Assembly (NCBI GenBank): GCA_965363675.1
Contig: CBDTTW010000064.1
Location: forward strand, 1-15,607
DNA from: CBDTTW01 sp965363675
GTDB lineage: Bacteria > Bacteroidota > Rhodothermia > Rhodothermales > DASSAV01
DNA: 15,607 bases
Direction of reading: 5' to 3'
The notes under the pieces are model-generated. The model was given only the letters and a program-made list of their open reading frames with translations, was not told the DNA's origin and did not search any database. This document shows, in pieces, positions 8,918 through 15,607 of the stretch. Position 1 is the stretch's first letter. Every line of letters begins with the position of its first letter. Made by a program: the position numbers and the translations under genes.

Positions 8918-9640
8918 CTAGCGAGATCCGAACAGCGCGCTCCCGAGGCGGATGTGCGTGGCCCCCTCGGCGATGGCCGCCTCGAAGTCGCCGCTCATGC
9001 CCATCGAGAGCCACTCCAGGCCGGGGTGATCCGGCGCGTGGCCGTCCCGCAGGCGGCGCAGCAGCGCGAACTCAGGGCGCGCCGCCTCCGGGTCGTCGGC
9101 GAGCCGGGCGATGCCCATCAAGCCCCGCAGGCGCAGGTGCGGGCGCGCGGCGGCGGCCTCCAGCAGCGCCGGCAGCCCCTCGGGGGCCACGCCGCCTTTG
9201 GACTCCTCGCCGGAGATGTTGACCTGCACCAGGCACGGCAGCACGCGCCCCGCCTCGGCGCAGCGGCGCTCCAGTTCGTCGGCCAGACGCACGCTGTCGA
9301 GGGCGTGGAACACGTCGGCGTAGGCCGCCGCGTCGCGGGCCTTGTTGCGCTGGAGGCGGCCGATCATGTGCCAGCACAGGCGTCCGCCCCGGCGCGCGCC
9401 CGGCAGCGCCTCGGCCTTGGGGGCCAGCTCCTGCACGCGGTTCTCGCCGAAGTCCACCTGGCCCGCCTCGGCCGCCGCCGCGATGCGCTCGGCGGGAAAC
9501 GTCTTCGAGACGGCGATGAGCGTCACCGCATCCGGCGGCCGGCCGGCGCGGCGGCACGCTTCGGCGGCGCGCGCAAGCAGCGCCTCGCGCCGCCGGGCGA
9601 ACGCCTCGACCTCGGGCCGGGCCGCATCGGGGGGCGTCAT
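8918..9640 (-). CDS. yggS: YggS/PROSC-family pyridoxal phosphate homeostasis protein
   Basis: Member of the YggS/YlmE/PLPBP family: cytosolic PLP-binding proteins with an alanine-racemase-like barrel and no established catalysis, which help hold PLP and amino-acid balance. The 240 residues carry the family blocks LIAVSKTF (PLP Lys46), DFGENRVQE, WHMIGRLQRNK, VQVNISGEESKGG, GLMGIA, LSMGMSGD and IRLGSALFG. The start ATG 9640-9638 shares one base with the stop of the upstream outer-membrane gene (TGATG), which indicates translational coupling, so it is preferred over frames running further upstream. No Shine-Dalgarno is seen. In Bacillus its homologue ylmE also lies upstream of divIVA. Identification is firm. 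Confidence 0.96.
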   Translation of the reverse strand: MTPPDAARPEVEAFARRREALLARAAEACRRAGRPPDAVTLIAVSKTFPAERIAAAAEAGQVDFGENRVQELAPKAEALPGARRGGRLCWHMIGRLQRNKARDAAAYADVFHALDSVRLADELERRCAEAGRVLPCLVQVNISGEESKGGVAPEGLPALLEAAAARPHLRLRGLMGIARLADDPEAARPEFALLRRLRDGHAPDHPGLEWLSMGMSGDFEAAIAEGATHIRLGSALFGSR

Positions 9641-10947
9641 CACAGGCGTGTGTTGACGACGTTGTTGTACATCGAGCCGAAGGTATAGGCCAGCCCCACC
9701 GAGCCGCGCAGTTCGTAGGCCGTGGCAAGCTGGCGCTGCTGCAACAACACCTCCTCCAGCGACGCCTCCCCGGCGGCAAGATACAACTGGTCGCGGATCA
9801 CCTCGAACGAGCCGGAGAACCGCACCGAAAGGCCCTTGGCGAGCCGGAACGAGACGTTGCTGTACGTTTCGAGGCGGCGCTTGCTGAAGTCGTGGAAGTA
9901 GTGCGCCCCCGAGATGCCCGCGTAGATGAACCCCCACGGCTGCTGCACGCGCGCGCTGGCGCTCAGACTCTCGGATACGAGGAACTCCTCGTCCTTCAGG
10001 TACACCGTGGTCCGGGTGTAGTCGCGGTAGATGGCGTTCAGGCGGTAGGCGATGGACAGCTCGCGCCGCGCCGACTCGGCATAGGGGTAGATGTTGTACT
10101 CGGCGGCCGGGCCTATGCTGGCGCTGAAGTCGGTGTTGCGGTAGGTGTTGGTATTGGCGCCCGCCGAGGCGCCCGCGGCCCAGTGCCCGCCGATGCTTTG
10201 CACGAGCGTGGTGTTGTAGCCCGCTTCGTGCGAGCGGCTGACGATGGGGCCGGAGTCGCGCTCGAAGCGCCGCTGGTTGTAGTCGCCGTACAGGCGGTTG
10301 CGCACCTTGAACGCCTCGGTGACGCGGTCGGCCGAAAGCGAGCCGTTGACCGAGTAAAACTGCTGGCTTTCTTCAAGGCTGAAGGAGCCGCCGCCGTCGA
10401 TGTCGAACACCCAGCTATGCCAGGGGTCCTCGACGGTCAGAGGCGCTTCGTTGGCCGGCTCGTCGTAGCGGACGGTGAGCCGCTGGGCGAGCGGGGTGCG
10501 CGCCACGTACGGCACGAGCCCGGCTTGCAGTACGCGCAGCAGCCCCCGGCGGCGCTCCTCCCAGGTGTTGGTTTGCTCGGAGATGTACGTGAGGCGGTTA
10601 TCGACGCCCGTAAAGTCCTCCTGCCCCGTCAGCTCGATCTGGTGGATGATGCCGCCGCTGCCCACGCGCTGCGTCGTGACGAAGATCGAGACCTGGGCCT
10701 GCTCAGGGTCGCGGACGAAGTTGATGAACCGGATCTGCTGCCGCAGGTAGAGCATGTCGCAGGCGTCGCAGTTGATGTAGACGCGCGGCGCTTCGGTGCG
10801 CACTTCCACCTGCATCGTGTCCGCCGCCGCCGAGTCCACGGCCTGCGCGCGCCCGCGCGCCGGCGCGAAGCCTATGCCGACCAGCGCCGCCGCCCACATC
10901 GCCGCCCACAGCCGCCCCTGCCCTGTCCTGCCGCACCTGCCTTTCAT
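9640..10947 (-). CDS. Outer-membrane beta-barrel-like protein of unknown function
   Basis: Exported 435-residue protein. A signal peptide runs over residues 1-36 (basic start, hydrophobic WAAMWAAALVGIGFA, likely cleavage after GRAQA). A compact mixed domain follows (46-165) with VYINCDACDMLYLRQQIRFINFVRD; Cys60 and Cys63 form a CxxC pair, followed by VSIFVTTQ and a Gly-rich strand. From residue about 177 to the end, alternating polar/aromatic stretches (FYSVNGSLSADR, WAAGASAGANTNTYRN, LSIAYRLNAIYRDYTRTTVYL, LSVRFSGSFEV, LRGSVGLAYTFG) look like transmembrane beta strands. The barrel does not end in the usual aromatic residue. I recall similar hypothetical proteins in several Gram-negative phyla but no function. 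Start ATG 10947 is chosen because the signal peptide begins there. It is the first gene of the minus-strand run and is coupled to yggS. Confidence 0.8.
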   Translation of the reverse strand: MKGRCGRTGQGRLWAAMWAAALVGIGFAPARGRAQAVDSAAADTMQVEVRTEAPRVYINCDACDMLYLRQQIRFINFVRDPEQAQVSIFVTTQRVGSGGIIHQIELTGQEDFTGVDNRLTYISEQTNTWEERRRGLLRVLQAGLVPYVARTPLAQRLTVRYDEPANEAPLTVEDPWHSWVFDIDGGGSFSLEESQQFYSVNGSLSADRVTEAFKVRNRLYGDYNQRRFERDSGPIVSRSHEAGYNTTLVQSIGGHWAAGASAGANTNTYRNTDFSASIGPAAEYNIYPYAESARRELSIAYRLNAIYRDYTRTTVYLKDEEFLVSESLSASARVQQPWGFIYAGISGAHYFHDFSKRRLETYSNVSFRLAKGLSVRFSGSFEVIRDQLYLAAGEASLEEVLLQQRQLATAYELRGSVGLAYTFGSMYNNVVNTRL

Positions 10948-11100
10948 TCGTCGCCCTGCCTGGTGTTCCGGCCGCTCGCGCAGAGGGCCGGGGTTGGAAA
11001 AGTGTGCGTATAATACGGTAGAAACGGGCCGGATGCGGCTCGAAAAACGTGTGCACCATAGATGCGCCCCGTCCCGGCGGGGTTTGCGGAGGGCATCCGA
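10948..11100. promoter_or_regulatory. Divergent intergenic region with palindromic -10 candidate
   Basis: These 153 bp separate the outer-membrane gene (minus) from the phosphotriesterase-family gene (plus). GTATAATAC at 11008-11016 is a perfect inverted repeat around one A. It gives TATAAT on the plus strand (11009-11014) and TATTAT on the minus strand, so one site could act as the -10 in both directions. No good -35 is found at standard spacing: TTGGAA at 10994 is only 9 bases from TATAAT. The promoter assignment is therefore tentative. Confidence 0.4.
11088..11093 (+). promoter_or_regulatory. Shine-Dalgarno for the phosphotriesterase-family gene
   Basis: GGAGGG ends seven bases before ATG 11101. 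It supports this start, which also begins a Tat signal peptide, over the open frame that runs 13 codons further upstream. Confidence 0.7.
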
Positions 11101-12150
11101 ATGAAACAGACGCACCGCGCGTGCAGCCGGCGGCGCTTTTTGCAAGCGGGCGGGCTGGCGCTGGCGGGCGCAGCCTTGCCGGGCTGCCTCGGGCCGGGCC
11201 GCGCGCCCGCGCCGGAAGGCCGCATCCTGACGGTCGCCGGACCCGTCGCGCCGGAGGCCCTCGGCCTCACCCTCCCACACGAACATGTGCTCGTGGACTT
11301 CGGCGGGGCCAAGCTGGCCGCGACGCCGCGCTACGACCGCGAGCAGGCGTATGCCGCCATTCTGCCCCACCTCATCGAGGCGCGCCGGGCAGGCATCCGG
11401 TCGTTCTTCGAGTGCACCCCCGCCTACCTCGGGCGCGACCCGGCGCTGCTCGTGCGGCTGGCCGAGGCGAGCGGCCTCCGGATCGTCACGAACACCGGCT
11501 ACTACGGCGCGCGCGACGACGCGTCGCTGCCCGAACACGCCTTCGCGGAGGACGCCGACGCGCTGGCCCGGCGCTGGACGCGCGAGTTCACGCACGGCAT
11601 CGGCGAGACGGGCATCCGGCCGGGCTTCATCAAGATCGGCGTGGACGCGGGGCCGCTCTCGGCCATCGACCGCAAGCTCGTCGCAGCGGCGGCGCGCACG
11701 CACCTCGCCACGGGCCTGACGATTGCCGCGCACACCGGCCCGGCGGCGGCGGCCTTCGAGCAACTCGACGTGCTGCGGGCCGAGGGGGTGCATCCGTCGG
11801 CGTGGATCTGGGTGCACGCCCAAGCCGAGCAGGACGCCGAGCGCCACCTCGAAGCGGGGCGGCGGGGCGCCTGGGTCTCCTTCGACGGGCTGGCATGGGA
11901 GGCCGCCGAGCGCTACGCCGAGCGCCTGGAGCGCATGCGCGCCGCAGATCTGCTCGGGCGCACCCTTATCTCGCACGACGCGGGCTGGCACCGGGTCGGG
12001 GAGGCCGAGCAGTCGTACAAGCCCTATACCGCGCTCACCGGCGGCCTGCTGCCCCTCCTGCGGGCGCGCGGCTGGACCGAGGGGGAGCTGCGCCGCCTGA
12101 CCGTGGAGAACCCCGCCCGCGCCTACACGCTCGGCCGCAAACCCGCCTGA
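11101..12150 (+). CDS. Phosphotriesterase-family metal hydrolase, Tat lipoprotein
   Basis: 349-residue member of the phosphotriesterase-related branch of the amidohydrolase superfamily, which uses two metal ions on a TIM barrel; many relatives are lactonases or esterases, so the substrate is open. Metal ligands can be placed by pattern: H60-x-H62 (LPHEHVL), K178 as the carboxylated lysine (GFIKIG), H211 (AAHTGP), H239 (WVHAQ) and D293 (SHDAGW). The N-terminus has the twin-arginine motif SRRRFLQ (9-15), a hydrophobic stretch and the lipobox LPGC (Cys29). It should therefore be exported folded, with its metals, and anchored by lipid. It is alone on the plus strand, divergent from the outer-membrane gene and convergent with the sulfatase (13 bp between stops). 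Confidence 0.9.
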   Translation: MKQTHRACSRRRFLQAGGLALAGAALPGCLGPGRAPAPEGRILTVAGPVAPEALGLTLPHEHVLVDFGGAKLAATPRYDREQAYAAILPHLIEARRAGIRSFFECTPAYLGRDPALLVRLAEASGLRIVTNTGYYGARDDASLPEHAFAEDADALARRWTREFTHGIGETGIRPGFIKIGVDAGPLSAIDRKLVAAAARTHLATGLTIAAHTGPAAAAFEQLDVLRAEGVHPSAWIWVHAQAEQDAERHLEAGRRGAWVSFDGLAWEAAERYAERLERMRAADLLGRTLISHDAGWHRVGEAEQSYKPYTALTGGLLPLLRARGWTEGELRRLTVENPARAYTLGRKPA

Positions 12151-12161
12151 AGCCGCGCCCC

Positions 12162-12201
12162 TTTCAACGCTGAGGGACCCATTTCAACGCCGAGGGGCGG
12201 T
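12162..12201. repeat. Duplicated 20-bp segment at the sulfatase 3' end
   Basis: Two adjacent 20-bp copies begin TTTCAACGC at 12162 and 12182; 14 of their first 15 bases match. The copies cover the last codons and stop of the sulfatase in two different reading frames and the gap to the convergent gene. The core CAACGCT recurs inverted just upstream of the same gene. Confidence 0.6.
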
Positions 12202-13570
12202 GCGCCGCCTCCATGAACGCGCGCGCGCGCGCCGCCTCGGCGGGCCGGGCGGCGGCCAGGTCGCGCGTCTCGCCCACGTCGGCCCGGAGGTCGTACAACT
12301 CGACCTCGCCGGTGAGCATCGGCTTGCGCACGGCCTTCAAATCGCCGAAGCGAACGGCCTGCGCCGTGCCGCCTTCGTAGAACTCCCAGTACAGGTATTC
12401 GTGGGCCTGTTGCGCCGCCGGGCGACCCGTCAGCGCCGCAACGATCGAGACGCCGTCCTGCGAGGCGGCGCCCGAGACTCCGGCAAGCTCGGCAAACGTC
12501 GGCAGCATGTCGGCAAAGTAACCGACGTAGTCCGAGACGGCCCCGGCGGGCGTTCTGCCGGGCCAGCGGGCGATGAACGGCACGCGGATGCCCCCCTCGT
12601 AGAGGTCGCGCTTGATGCCCCGCAGCGGACCGTTGGAGTCGAGGAAGTCGGGGTTGCTGCCGCCCTCTTTGTGCGGGCCGTTGTCGCTCGTGAAGACGAC
12701 GAGGGTGTTTTCCTCCAGGCCGAGCGCAGCCAGACGGTCGAGGATCTGCCCGACGCCCGCGTCCATGCGCGTAATCATGGCCGCTTTGCCTTTCTCCGGC
12801 TCGGGCCATGAGGCATCGGCGTAGGCGCCCAGGCTCGGGACCTCCATGCCCTTTTCCTTGCCTTCGTTGTTGGCATGCGGCGTCGTCAGGGCGAGGTAGA
12901 GAAAGAACGGCTGGTTGCGCGCGCCCTCGATGAAGCCCAAAGCCTCCTCGATGAACAGGTCGCCGGCGTAGGCGGTTTTGCGCGTCGAGACGCCGGGGCC
13001 GTCCGGCCGGGCGCCGGGCGTTTCGTTGCCGGGGATGCGGATGCGCTCGTCGTTGCGGAAGAGGTATTCCGGGTAGTGGTTGTGGGCATGCATCTGGTTG
13101 AGGAACCCGAAGAAGTAATCGAAACCCTGGCGGCGTGGGTGGCCGGAGTCGCCGACGTTGCCCAAGCCCCACTTGCCGATAAGGGCCGTGCGGTAGCCCC
13201 GTCCCCGGAGGGTCTCGGCCACGGTCACGACCGAGTCGGGCAGCGGCGCGGTGAGGTTGCCGCGGATGTAGGTGTGGCCGGTGTGCTGCCCCGTCATGAG
13301 CACCGAACGCGAAGGGGCGCACACCGTCGAGCCGGCGTAGAACTGCGTGAAGCGCATGCCCTCCTGAGCCATGCGGTCCAGGCGCGGCGTTTGGATGCGC
13401 TCCTGGCCGTAGCTTCCGAGGTCTCCGTAGCCGAGGTCGTCGGCGAGGATAAAGATGATGTTGGGCGGCGCCGGGCGGGAGGCGCCGGTCGAGGCAAGGC
13501 GTTCGGCGGGGGCGGCGCAGCCGGCGGCGAGCAGCGCCAGGACTGCACAGGCGTGGATTGCAGGCTTCAT
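12164..13570 (-). CDS. Arylsulfatase-family lipoprotein (formylglycine sulfatase)
   Basis: 468-residue type I sulfatase that hydrolyses sulfate esters; the substrate is not evident. The formylglycine motif C-A-P-S-R is at 84-88, with Cys84 the residue to be converted. Metal and sulfate-site blocks are ADDLGYGDLG (43-52, D44/D45), GKWGLG (K133), HAHNH (161-165), TSDNGPH (D296, N297) and GIKRDLYEGG (K320). The N-terminus MKPAIHACAVLALLAAGC is a short lipoprotein signal with likely lipidated Cys18, so the enzyme should sit on a membrane outside the cytoplasm. No formylglycine-generating enzyme is in the window. ATG 13570 lacks a Shine-Dalgarno and is preceded by two 13-bp direct repeats. It lies 49 bp after the receiver-kinase gene on the same strand, so co-transcription is possible. 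Confidence 0.94.
   Translation of the reverse strand: MKPAIHACAVLALLAAGCAAPAERLASTGASRPAPPNIIFILADDLGYGDLGSYGQERIQTPRLDRMAQEGMRFTQFYAGSTVCAPSRSVLMTGQHTGHTYIRGNLTAPLPDSVVTVAETLRGRGYRTALIGKWGLGNVGDSGHPRRQGFDYFFGFLNQMHAHNHYPEYLFRNDERIRIPGNETPGARPDGPGVSTRKTAYAGDLFIEEALGFIEGARNQPFFLYLALTTPHANNEGKEKGMEVPSLGAYADASWPEPEKGKAAMITRMDAGVGQILDRLAALGLEENTLVVFTSDNGPHKEGGSNPDFLDSNGPLRGIKRDLYEGGIRVPFIARWPGRTPAGAVSDYVGYFADMLPTFAELAGVSGAASQDGVSIVAALTGRPAAQQAHEYLYWEFYEGGTAQAVRFGDLKAVRKPMLTGEVELYDLRADVGETRDLAAARPAEAARARAFMEAAHRPSALKWVPQR
12218..12232. repeat. Alternating CG run in the sulfatase C-terminus
   Basis: Fifteen bases alternate C and G, encoding Ala-Arg-Ala-Arg near the end of the sulfatase. A shorter run (14779-14789) lies in the 23-bp gap between the two kinase genes. 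Such runs can slip or adopt Z-DNA; no effect is shown here. Confidence 0.6.
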
Positions 13571-13579
13571 GCGAGCGGT

Positions 13580-13611
13580 CTTTGAGCGTTGGGGAGGGCT
13601 TTGAGCGTTGG
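13580..13611 (-). repeat. Two 13-bp direct repeats before the sulfatase start
   Basis: On the coding strand CCAACGCTCAAAG occurs twice, at 13611-13599 and 13592-13580, with a 19-bp period. They end 9 bases before the start codon and fill most of the gap after the receiver-kinase gene. Paired sites on nearly the same face over the ribosome-binding region suggest an operator or an RNA-level control site. That role is inference; the repeats are exact. Confidence 0.6.
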
Positions 13612-13619
13612 AGAAATCC

Positions 13620-14768
13620 TTACGCGTCGGCGGGGCTGTTCCACACGTCGGGCAGCGTCACCTCGACGCGGGCCCCTCGGCCGGGGCTGCTTTCTACCGC
13701 TACGGCGCCCCGGTAGACGCGGGCAAGGCGGCGCACGACGGAGAGGCCGAGGCCCGTACCCTGCTGCTCGTAGCGGCTGCGCCCGAACTGCATGTAGGCG
13801 CCCATGTTCTCGATCTCCGCCTCGGTCATGCCCCGCCCGGCGTCGGTCACGACAAGGCGCAGGGCGCCGCCCTCGCCGTAGAGGCGCACCTCCACCGGGC
13901 TGCCGGCGGACGAAAACTTGAAGGCGTTGTCTACGGTTTCCTCCAGCATCTTCTTCAGATGGAAGGCGTGCATTGCGGCCTGCCCGGGCTCCAGCCGAAG
14001 GGTCAGGTCGCCGGGGCGCTCGTACTGCGCCGCGATTTTCGCCGCGGTTTTCTCGGCCAGCGGCGCCGCCTCGACGGGCGCCGGGCGCTCGATGCGCAGG
14101 GCGTTGTCGCCCTCGCGCTCGGTGTAGATAAGCACGTTCTCGATGAGGCGGTAAAGGCGCACCGCCGACTCGTGGATGGCCGCGTGGGCGCTGCGGACTT
14201 CCTCCCGGTCGAGGTCGTCGGCGGCCTCCAGCAAAAGCGACGAGTGGGCCAGGATGAGCGTCAGCGGCGTGCGCAGCTCGTGCGGCAGCACCGTCGAGAT
14301 GCCTTCGCGGAGCATCTCCATGCGCTTCTCGAAGCGGTCCACGAGCGTTTCGCGCTTTTGCAGGCGGGTGCGCACTGCGCTTACCAGCTCGTCGGCCGTG
14401 AACGGCTTGGTGAGGTAGTCGTCGGCGCCCAGGCTCATGCCCTCGCGCAGCTCCTGCGGGGCGGCCTTGGCCGTCAGGAAGACGAACGGCGCCGAGGCCA
14501 GGTCGCTGCTTTCGCGCAGCGCGGCGAGCACGTCGTAGCCGGTCATGCCCGGCATCATGATGTCGCAGAGGATGAGGTCGGGCTGGAACAGGCCGGCCTG
14601 AAGCAGCCCCTCCTCGCCCGAGCGCGCCGCGATGACGCTGTAGCCTTCCCGGCTGAGCATGTACTCGACCATGTCGAGCACCTCGCGCTGATCGTCGATG
14701 ATCAGCACCTTGCGGGCGGGGGCCGGAGCGCTCTGGGGTGCGGCGGTTTTTTGCGGGGCGTGGCTCAT
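13620..14768 (-). CDS. Receiver-histidine kinase (REC-HisKA-HATPase)
   Basis: 382-residue soluble two-component protein with an N-terminal receiver and a C-terminal kinase. A Pro/Ala-rich leader (1-19) precedes REC (20-135): acidic pair D25/D26, phospho-acceptor D69 (LCDIMMPG), T99 and K121 (TKPF). HisKA follows with H163 in STVLPHELRTPL. The ATPase domain shows the N-box ETVDNAFKFS (N281), the G1 box DAGRGM (D309) and the G2 box GTGLGLSVV (337-345). There is no membrane segment, sensor domain or DNA-binding output, so it probably passes signals by phosphotransfer. It starts at ATG 14768, 23 bp after the upstream hybrid kinase, which points to an operon in which the upstream kinase could phosphorylate D69. 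It lies 49 bp before the sulfatase. Confidence 0.93.
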   Translation of the reverse strand: MSHAPQKTAAPQSAPAPARKVLIIDDQREVLDMVEYMLSREGYSVIAARSGEEGLLQAGLFQPDLILCDIMMPGMTGYDVLAALRESSDLASAPFVFLTAKAAPQELREGMSLGADDYLTKPFTADELVSAVRTRLQKRETLVDRFEKRMEMLREGISTVLPHELRTPLTLILAHSSLLLEAADDLDREEVRSAHAAIHESAVRLYRLIENVLIYTEREGDNALRIERPAPVEAAPLAEKTAAKIAAQYERPGDLTLRLEPGQAAMHAFHLKKMLEETVDNAFKFSSAGSPVEVRLYGEGGALRLVVTDAGRGMTEAEIENMGAYMQFGRSRYEQQGTGLGLSVVRRLARVYRGAVAVESSPGRGARVEVTLPDVWNSPADA

Positions 14769-14791
14769 CGAGACTGCGGCGCGCGCGCGTC

Positions 14792-15607
14792 CTATGCCGG
14801 GGCGGAGCCGTCTCCCATGGACCGGCTGCGAACCGCTCGGCGCTTAAACAACCGGCGCGTCAGATCCATGAGCCCTTCGGCGGTGAATGGTTTGCTGAGG
14901 TACTCGTCGAAGCCCTCTTCCAGAAATCCTTCGCGGTCGCCGGGCAGCGCGTAGGCCGTGATGGCGGCGATGGGCGTGTCGGCGTAGCCGGGCAGCTTTC
15001 GGATGCGGCGGACCACGTCGATGCCGCTGTCGCCCTGGCCGAGGTTGATGTCCAGAAATATAGCATCAAAGCTTTTCACCGACGCCTTGCGAACAGCTTC
15101 TTCTCCATTGGCGGCCAGGGCCACCTCGCAGTAGTCGAGCAGCAAATGCAGCATGAGGAAGGCCGTCTCGGCGTTGTCTTCCACGAGCAGCACCTGCGCG
15201 CCGCGCAGGTCGGGCGGCGCGGCCGGGGCCGCCGGCGTCGGCGACACCTCGTGCGGGGCCACATCGGCAAACCGGATGGTAAAGGTGCTGCCGGCGCCTT
15301 TGGCGCTCTCGGCGTGGATCGCGCCGCCCATCAGCTCGACGAGGCGCCGGGTGATGGCCAGCCCGAGGCCGCTGCCTTCGTGGCTGCGCCCGAGGCCGGT
15401 GGACTCCTGCCGGAACTCGTCGAAGATGTGCGGCAGAAAGCCGGGGTCGATCCCGACGCCCGTATCGCGCACCTGCACGCACACGTCCGGCCCCTGGCGC
15501 ATCACGCGAACGGCGATGCCGCCGTGCTGCGTGAACTTGACGGCGTTGCCGATCAGGTTTTGCATGATGCTGGAGAGGGCGCCCGCGTCGAGGCGGGCGC
15601 GGGGCCC
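14792..15607 (-). CDS. Hybrid histidine kinase, C-terminal part (HATPase-REC), 5' end outside window
   Basis: The frame is open to the right edge, so only the last 271 residues are visible. The Met at 15565 lies inside the ATPase N-box and is not the start. The ATPase domain has MQNLIGNAVKFT (N-box), DTGVGID (G1), IFDEFRQ (F-box) and GSGLGLAI (G2). After a Pro/Ala linker a receiver domain follows: E143/D144, phospho-acceptor D186 (IFLDINL), T217 (ITAYA) and K239 (SKPF). Its sensor and HisKA parts must lie to the right. The protein ends 23 bp before the receiver-kinase gene, and the pair probably forms a phosphorelay. The signal sensed cannot be told from the visible part. Confidence 0.93.
   Translation of the reverse strand, partial: GPRARLDAGALSSIMQNLIGNAVKFTQHGGIAVRVMRQGPDVCVQVRDTGVGIDPGFLPHIFDEFRQESTGLGRSHEGSGLGLAITRRLVELMGGAIHAESAKGAGSTFTIRFADVAPHEVSPTPAAPAAPPDLRGAQVLLVEDNAETAFLMLHLLLDYCEVALAANGEEAVRKASVKSFDAIFLDINLGQGDSGIDVVRRIRKLPGYADTPIAAITAYALPGDREGFLEEGFDEYLSKPFTAEGLMDLTRRLFKRRAVRSRSMGDGSAPA

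Noticed and set aside
10948..11991. Upstream extension of the outer-membrane protein frame
   Set aside because: It would run opposite the phosphotriesterase-family gene and remove the N-terminal position of a clear signal peptide.
12151..12163. Bidirectional terminator between the convergent genes
   Set aside because: The gap is 13 bp, with no convincing stem plus T-run on either strand.
15563..15565. ATG as start of the hybrid kinase
   Set aside because: It lies inside the ATPase N-box, and the frame continues with matching sequence (RLDAGALSSI) to the window edge.

Overview
The window is very GC-rich (about two thirds G+C by eye) with tightly packed genes. It looks like chromosome of a Gram-negative bacterium from the Rhodothermota/Bacteroidota side of the tree. 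Pointers are a DksA/TraR-like protein whose zinc cysteines are mostly replaced, as I recall from that group; an outer-membrane beta-barrel-like protein with a signal peptide; lipoprotein sulfatase and Tat-lipoprotein genes; and few Shine-Dalgarno sites. No rRNA, tRNA, CRISPR array, insertion sequence or phage gene was seen. The taxonomic call is inference.

Region A (1-10947, all minus strand) reads as one long gene run, in transcription order: an unknown outer-membrane protein, yggS (PLP homeostasis), divIVA (polar/division scaffold), purine nucleoside phosphorylase, an unknown 233-residue protein, ileS, a DksA/TraR-like protein, lspA, and lepA cut by the left edge. Spacing is 1 bp of overlap to 88 bp. 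The order yggS-divIVA-ileS-dksA-like-lspA matches the Bacillus division-flanking cluster ylmE-(sepF-ylmG-ylmH)-divIVA-ileS-ylyA-lspA, with sepF/ylmG/ylmH absent and two genes inserted. This is the most interesting large-scale signal here. Within it, IleRS carries a swapped class I signature, G-I-H-H instead of H-x-G-H. The nucleoside phosphorylase has Met200 and Asp243 in its base pocket where the human enzyme has Phe and Asn.

Region B (10948-12150) starts with a 153-bp divergent intergenic region that holds a palindromic -10-like element. On the plus strand follows a Tat-exported, probably lipid-anchored metal-dependent hydrolase of the phosphotriesterase family.

Region C (12164-15607, minus strand) holds, in transcription order, the C-terminal part of a hybrid histidine kinase (start outside the window), a receiver-histidine kinase protein, and a lipoprotein sulfatase. 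The sulfatase is flanked by short repeats on both sides: two 13-bp direct repeats fill most of the 49-bp gap before its start, and a duplicated 20-bp segment covers its 3' end. The two kinases form a phosphorelay-like pair without a visible output domain. The sulfatase may be co-transcribed with them, and it converges with the phosphotriesterase-family gene across a 13-bp gap.
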